NCBI GenBank assembly: GCA_012845835.1
Contig: JABAKD010000004.1
Span: forward strand, 7,753,909-7,817,908
DNA from: Undaria pinnatifida
Taxonomy: Eukaryota; Sar; Phaeophyceae; Laminariales; Alariaceae
Reading direction: 5' to 3'
DNA: 64,000 nucleotides
Shown here: piece after piece, positions 57,869-64,000 of the stretch
How positions within the stretch are numbered: position 1 is the stretch's first letter
Layout of the letters: each line of letters begins with the position of its first letter
Position numbers and translations under genes: made by a program
Notes under the pieces: model-generated
Told to the model about the DNA's origin: nothing
Database searches by the model: none
Seen by the model: only the letters and a program-made list of their open reading frames with translations

Positions 57869-60800
57869 CATTAAAATAATCGCGCGAAGCGCGAAAAAAA
57901 ATTGGAGGCGTTTCGGAAAATGGAAAAACATCATAAAAAAAATCGCGCATGCCTCCCTCTTATAAGAACGGGGCTCACGCAAGGTTCTTACGGAGAAATA
58001 AGAACTTCGGTAAATTTTATACTGAAGTTAGTGTGGGGCACATCATTTTCATAAAAATACCTGGTACGAAATTCAGCCTAAAAAACAACAAAACCTCGGT
58101 TTCTTATCAGAGGACCGGCGGCACAACACTCTAAAAGTAGTACGGGACGTAAGAATAGCAAGCTGATACTTCTAGGAAGACAAGAAATCCGGAAGCTGAA
58201 GTTAGTGCAGATGACACCCTCTCCGAAATAAGAAACCCGAAGCCACAACCAGGATTCCTGCTTCTCGCTATCAAATAGGTGGCTGATTCTTGTACAAGTA
58301 GGTGTAGTGCAGATAGATTATTCTAGGCTGTTACAGCAGCAGCAGTAGTAGAAATGAAATAATAATAGGAAAAAAAGGAAGAAATCGGGATGATTCTGGC
58401 CGAGGCTGAATTTCTTATTTGAGAAAAGGTGAGTTCTACACACTATCTTCAGCACAGCGCCTCTCAGTTGTCTTCCTTTCCTGGTAAGGTATCGGCCTTG
58501 CTTTCCTATATCCCTGTTCGTTTTTTTTAATTTATGTTGTGCACTACTACTGCAACAAGTACGTAGTGCTGCTGTATCACATAATATGTACCAGGTACCT
58601 GGTACAACGGCAAGCATCACCAACCAGCCGCAGAGCAGTGATTTTGTCATGCGTTTGTGATACAAACGTTGTCGTTGCTATACAACGTGTTTATTTTGCA
58701 TTGAACTCCTTGGTGTGTATCGAATGAATGAAGTAGGGCTTTCGGTGACAATATTCGACTGGGAAGCGATGCGGGTGGTTCCGCCAAAATAGACGACAAC
58801 ACCACAAAAAATAGGACCCATGTATAACTCCAGTTCAACCAAATGATTGGCGATGCTTTTGAAAAATCTTCGTTCTTCCAATTAGACACTCTTGCATGGT
58901 GTATGTCTTTGCACTGAACCATTCTTGCCGCCCGGCGACATCTAGCACCCCCATCATGCCCGGCGAAGCATGAGAAATAACAGGGGGTGGGGAATAGCTT
59001 CGAGTAGGTACCAGGTAACCCCCCCCCCCTCTTCTTTCCCTCTCCCCAGGGATGGCAAAAAGGAAAACATGGGAATGGAAAAACAAAACAAATGTGCGTC
59101 ACGATTTTGTCGACGACGGTGGTAGTATCGCTGTTGAATTCCCCCCCCCCCCCCCCCGAGATGAAACAGACAATCAATCCCAGGGCCACACAAAACGAAA
59201 CGGCCGGCTCGCAAACGAAAGTAAAAACATAATAAACTCGTACGGTATTTATTCTCTGGGAATTAACAAAACGCAAACTCGACCCGACACTGCAGACGCT
59301 AACCTACCACACCAAGATGGGCCGGAGTATAAAGCGACGATCAGGTGCGTAGACCCTACGGTGCACTTTTCACATTCACACCACGACCACCACCGCTTTT
59401 CGTCTGATTTAGTTTCCCAGGTCTGCGGGCCTCGGGCCGGTGGTTTTCTCGCGACACATTGCATTGGGGCCGCCCCTTCTTCCCACGCGGGGCAGGGTGA
59501 GCCTCCTGGTACGCGCCTTCTTGTCGACTGTGGCCGCGGTGAAAGAAAATCTGAGGGCCCCGGAGTGGGCCCTTGGGCTTCTTGGGCGTCGGTTGGCGGC
59601 GCCAAACTACCCAGCCTCATCCCCGCCGCCGCTAAACGCCAACATCTCCGCAGCTGACGCCGACACGCCTGCACCTGCCGCTGCGCCCCCCCTTTTACTG
59701 CCGCCACAAACGCCAACAATACCTGCCCCATACCAACTCCGCGAAACAGCAGCGGAAACAGCGCTACCGACAACATCCGCAGTCATCGCGCCCCCGTCAG
59801 CTTCCCTCAACCTAGCACGCAATGCAGCATGCCGTTGACTAATAGAGATCCTCGTATACTTTACGTTGGCGTGCCCTTTGATTTCATCAAATAGTGATTC
59901 TGAAGTTGTTGGGAGGTCGACAAGATCAACCGGCCCCTCACCCCCAGCATCAGGTCCCCACAATCTCTGAGAAAGGTCGCTTCTTTCACCAGTGTCTATC
60001 ACGTCAAGAGCAGAGACCCACCCAGGAAACATCGGGCTATCCGGTGACCAGCTGGCCGAGTCGCTTTAGATAATATCAAACTCAAACTGTTCGTAGCACG
60101 CTCCAATCTACTTCGGCAGTCCGCGGTTCTTCACAGCCATCCCAATATTCCAGCGATAATTGAACTCCAGCAGAATCGAGTGGGCCAGCGCAGGAGAAGC
60201 GCAATAGTAGCCTGCGGAGGTAACGATGAAAACCCGTAAAAGAGGACAAACAGTTACAGCGGGCGTAAAACATATTGAACAGGTTTACGTCAGGTCCATC
60301 ATAACACGAATTACCTGGTTGACCACCATGTTACAAACACTGCAACAAACGAAACCGTGAGGTATACTTGACGGCAAATACTATGAGCATCGGGTTATGC
60401 CGTGAGGCCAATGTTATGGGTGGAAATGGTTGCTGTGCCTGCTAGTGATAGAAAAGTCACGCAAAACACACACCAAGCCCCTGTACTGCTGGTACCTCTG
60501 ACACAGCGACGAGTGGTGATCCCCGCTTCACTTTTCCCTTTTGCGTAGTACAGCGGCACGCCGTCAGGTTTGCTTAGACAACAAGCTTCGATGTGCTTGC
60601 GGAGCAGCTTCACGACCTCCAGGGCTTTTGGGCGCAGGTGATTTTATCCCGATTTCGCATATATCACGTCGCAGAACCGATCAACCACTGAACCAAAGCG
60701 AGTCAACAATCGTGTCCGCTCGGGCACCAACCGCCTACAATTCCGCAAGAAACACGTCCAGTTCATCTCTATATACTCTGCCACCTATTCCGATGCCATT

Positions 60801-63800
60801 TTTCGCGCTTGAAGAGCACTTCCTACCTGCGGTTGGAAGCGAGATCGGCAGGAGCGTAATGGCCACGACACATGACCCAGTACAGGCATTGCTTTCGACG
60901 ACAGCTAAAGTCTCTCCATATCACTGATCCGAACAACGACACAAGTGACGTCAAAACCACTTGCCTCCTTGTTGTCTTCCAGATTAACGATATAGCAAGC
61001 ATCTCTCAACCAAGCCATGGAGGGCTTGAAGGCGCCGTGACTCTTCTTCACTAGGCGCGAGATACGTGGAAGCGCGTGAAAGGTATCCAAGCGAACCTTG
61101 AGCATGTGTGGGCCACCCCCCGATACAGTTGGGCAACAATCAACATGAATTCAGAACACTCGAACGGAAAAAAAATCGTATTTAAAGCGCACATTGACGC
61201 CGAGCAGATTTCAGAAACAAACAAAACATATTTGCCACCTCTACAGCACTCACGTCGTCCTGGTCGACATTGCCACCGATCTCGTCTCCGGCTCCTAGGT
61301 CGCAAGCGCGGTCGTGACCAGCATCAAAGTCATACCCGTCGCCACCGTCCTCTTCGCCCTCGTCCGAGTCCGCATCATCTAAAAAAAGAAAAAAAACGAA
61401 AACGTTTGGTGTGTTTGGCGAATAATACAACGTCAGCAAGAGAATGAGAAACGCCAATGCGGGCAGGGCGTCAGACAACTCAGCTCAATTTCTTCCAAGG
61501 ACGGTGTAAGGCCTTACCTAGCGAGCCCACCACGTGGCAAGGTGCTTCGGTGGCGAAGAAGTCGGGGTCATCGTTGTAAGCGGCACTTGCATTCAGGTTC
61601 GGCGACGGTGCTGGTGTCGCAGGGGGGGGTGTCCAATCGGCCGCAAGGTGAACATGGGTAACGTCCCACAGAACAAGAAGGTACAAGAAATAAGGTCTCG
61701 ATGAATATGTTACAAAACATCCCAATCGCATCTGTGTTCCCGGCGGCAAAATGGTCGGAACCGGGCCGCGTATGGGATCCTTCAATATCTCGATCTCCAC
61801 GTAAACGAGAACGGACGCGTAAGCATCCAGGCAGGCATACTCTACCCGTGACGGCACCATAAGGATTTTAAAAGGCAGGCATCATCAACATTCCACCTAT
61901 CAGCAGATTCAAGAGAATGGCGCCAACAATCAAGCTGGCAACAAAGTTCAACGAGCGTTAATAGGACACGCGCATAGCTAACTAGAGTAGTATCACCAGT
62001 TGGGCGCTGAGGGGAGAACTCCGGCGAGACAAGCGGGAGGTCGGGTACGTGGGCAACTCTTTCCCAAGCAAACTAGACACTATACCCGCCAGCGAAAAAG
62101 ATGGCGTTTGCACCCAACAAGCTTTCGCGTGAGTCAGCGCGTCCACAGTGTTCGCGGCTTTGACCTCATCCAAATACGTCGCGTCTGACTTGGTGTTGAC
62201 GCCAAGTCTACCATCATGTCCTGGTACCAAATCACGCTGGTTTTTCACCTTTGGAAACGCAAGCGAGAATTTTCGAATTGAATACGCCTAGTGCCAGCTG
62301 CGAACTGCCGAACCAAGAAAACACGACCGCCACAATTGTACCAGGTGCCAGTTATCATGTACCAGTCATCATATGCTCAGAGCTATACATCACGTGTACG
62401 AGTGTACAAGCTGCGACAACAAACAAGCTTCAGCAGAAGCAATAGCTTCAAAATAGATGGGCCTATTAGCCAGGCTGTTATTTACACGAAAATAAGAAAC
62501 TCGGGATACGTTATACTGAAGTTAATGTACAATAAGGTAGTGTGCACCCTCTCCCAAATAAGAAAGCCAGCCTAGGTCACTATATATGTACCTGGTATCT
62601 TTTAGATGTCCTGTACTACGTACTGCATCTGGTATCTGGCACGCGATTAATCAGAGGCCAGGTATGGTATATACTACGTACCAGGTACCAGGTATCGCAA
62701 GCTCAGAGCGATGATACCTGGTACCTGGTAGGTTCGAGTACAACCAGCAGCGCACAAGCAGCAGGAGCAGTAGCCTACAATGACCTGGTACGACTCGTAC
62801 CTCGTATCCAAATAACATTGCCGCAGACCGACTGCTGATGTATAGCAGTACAGGGCACGTAAAAATAAACCTGGTAATAAGAAAGCCAGGGTGATATTTA
62901 GCTACAGGAATAAGAAACTCGTTGGTCAATATACTGAAGTTACCTGTGAGAACAAACCCTCTGCCAAATACGAAAGCCAACCTACTGCTGTAGGTCAGTA
63001 TTTCCGTGCCTTATGATATACCTGGTGCAGTACTACAGGCGTACAAGACACCTACCTGTAATATTTAAGGTGCAGTAATAAGAAAGCCAAGTTGATATTT
63101 TCAGGGAAATAAGAAGCTCGGGAGCTGTTGTACTGAAGTCAGTGTAGAACGTGTCCCCTCACAAATAAGAAAGCCAGCCTACCGCAGGTACCAAGTATGT
63201 ATGGTTCTTATCTGGTATCCTGTACTGCTTGACCATGGTACCAGGTACCAGGTATAAGAGTACAGCAGCAGGTAACAAACAGAAGTCTACGATAGAACCA
63301 CTCACATCCGGCCTTGTGTAGCGTAGGTAGAGGGCTGTAAGGGAACTACCCCATCCGCTTGCTCCCCCCCTTGAAGTGCTTTCTGCTGGCTTTGGCAGAA
63401 TGGTGCTCGTGATCTCGATGAATCGACGATGCCCTGGTTCGATGCTGTCAAAGTAGATGAAGCTGCACTTTGTTGTGGTTCGCTCTCCCGAGCGGATCCA
63501 TCACCGCTGCCTTCACCGCTACTTCCATCGCTGCCTCCACCGTCACGACCTCCGCCGCTGCTGCCTCCAATGCCCACACCGCTGCCTCCGCCATCACTAC
63601 CGACCTCGTCGCATCGACACATGGCAGGCTCCAAGAAACGAAACTAGTCACACCACAACCGCTGCTACAGGGAGGCAGGCTCCTTGGCTCGAGACCACGG
63701 AAACAAGCCTGGTGGTTGTAGGCTAGGAGAACCGCAATTAGACATACTAAAGCGTACATAGCCGCCACACCAGCATGGTGCTGAGGAGCCGGCTGTGGTG

Positions 63801-63912
63801 CCGGTTGCCTGGTGTCTGCGCTGCGCGCGGTCCCGCTTGCGGTCTCTCTTCTCTCCCTGAGAGACGCGGCGCGATCACAGCGCGAAGCTCGGTGCAATCA
63901 TCGCCAATCATA
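57833..63912 (-). mobile_element. TIR DNA transposon, array unit 4, right end truncated
   Basis: Left TIR 57833-57868 is intact. Identity with the other units stops at 63912, after TCGCCAATCATA; the 118 bp that should follow, including the right TIR, are missing. Private changes are a one-base deletion and substitutions at 60241-60266 and an extra A near 61168. All fall in inferred introns. Confidence 0.8.
59607..62287 (-). pseudogene. Exonuclease-transposase-like gene, unit 4, with in-frame stops
   Basis: Same structure at about +18,616 bp with the same three stops (near 60646, 60110 and 60068). The one-base deletion and two substitutions at 60241-60266 fall in the inferred E6-E7 intron, and the extra A near 61168 in the E3-E4 intron. 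Splice sites are therefore unchanged. Confidence 0.7.
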
Positions 63913-64000
63913 GAGGTAACTAATATTACGGGAATCGGGATCTTCAGGACTGGGTCGCTCACAGCGCAGCGGGGAAATTCGACCCCCTCTGAAAACAGTA
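63913..64000. other. Right flank of the array
   Basis: Unrelated sequence begins GAGGTAACTAATATTACGGG. It does not match the left flank and too little is present to classify it. Confidence 0.6.

Larger units (their letters stand above)
39217..63912 (+). repeat. Head-to-tail tandem array of a 6.2-kb transposon-like unit
   Basis: Nearly four direct copies at a period of 6,205 bp (6,206 for the third). Corresponding sequence recurs at identical offsets throughout. Known differences are few. Unit 3 has C to T at 52819 and one extra C in the C-run at 52935-52952. Unit 4 has a one-base deletion and two substitutions around 60241-60266 and one extra A near 61168. Units 1-3 are complete and unit 4 lacks its last 118 bp. 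Left and right boundaries are abrupt, at 39217 and 63912. Confidence 0.97.

Noticed and set aside
39217..63912. The array as an rDNA-like or satellite cluster
   Set aside because: No rRNA sequence was recognised, and the units have TIRs and a spliced protein gene, which fits a transposon better.

Overview
This is a eukaryotic nuclear window with very few genes and many repeats. Coding stretches are broken by GT-AG introns of about 100 to 3,100 bp. Homopolymer-encoding triplet repeats, G/C homopolymer runs and short dispersed repeat families are common. The style resembles stramenopile (brown-algal) genomic DNA, but that is an inference from composition and gene style; no taxon-diagnostic gene is present. 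I see no rRNA, CRISPR array or bacterial operon structure.

Left part, 1-18.5 kb. This is repeat-rich intergenic DNA. It holds a fragment of a retrotransposon aspartic protease (1305-2150) set among three diverged copies of a ~300-bp repeat. It also holds a degenerate minisatellite (6.65-7.56 kb), an eight-unit ~75-86-bp tandem array whose monomer is also scattered singly through the window (9.19-9.85 kb), a 54-bp repeat that stays in frame (17.1-17.56 kb) and a perfect 24-bp inverted repeat at 17.7 kb.

Middle part, 18.5-39.2 kb. Two multi-exon genes can be supported, both on the minus strand. One (21772 to 18563) encodes a basic Gly/Ala/Ser-rich protein with recurrent R-V-S motifs. Its second exon start lies in a module present three times in a row. 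The other (27801 to 22463) encodes an acidic protein with an N-terminal SAP domain that is split precisely by a 3.1-kb intron. The rest is dispersed repeats, tRNA-like Pol III promoter fragments and a ~350-bp (CTA)n/(GCT)n microsatellite.

Right part, 39.2-63.9 kb. This is the striking region: a head-to-tail tandem array of a 6.2-kb unit, nearly four copies, almost identical. Each complete unit begins and ends with an imperfect 36-bp terminal inverted repeat, and consecutive units are separated by the same 6 bp (TCGAGT). Each unit therefore looks like a DNA transposon, arrayed as expected from a circular or rolling-circle intermediate. On its minus strand each unit carries a multi-exon gene. 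That gene reads as a WRN-type DEDDy 3'-5' exonuclease domain, an acidic linker, and a region resembling RNase-H-fold transposases. The same three in-frame stop codons (TAA, TAG, TAA) occur in every copy, so the gene was probably already dead when the array formed, unless UAR is a sense codon in this organism. The fourth copy is cut off 118 bp before the right terminal repeat would end.
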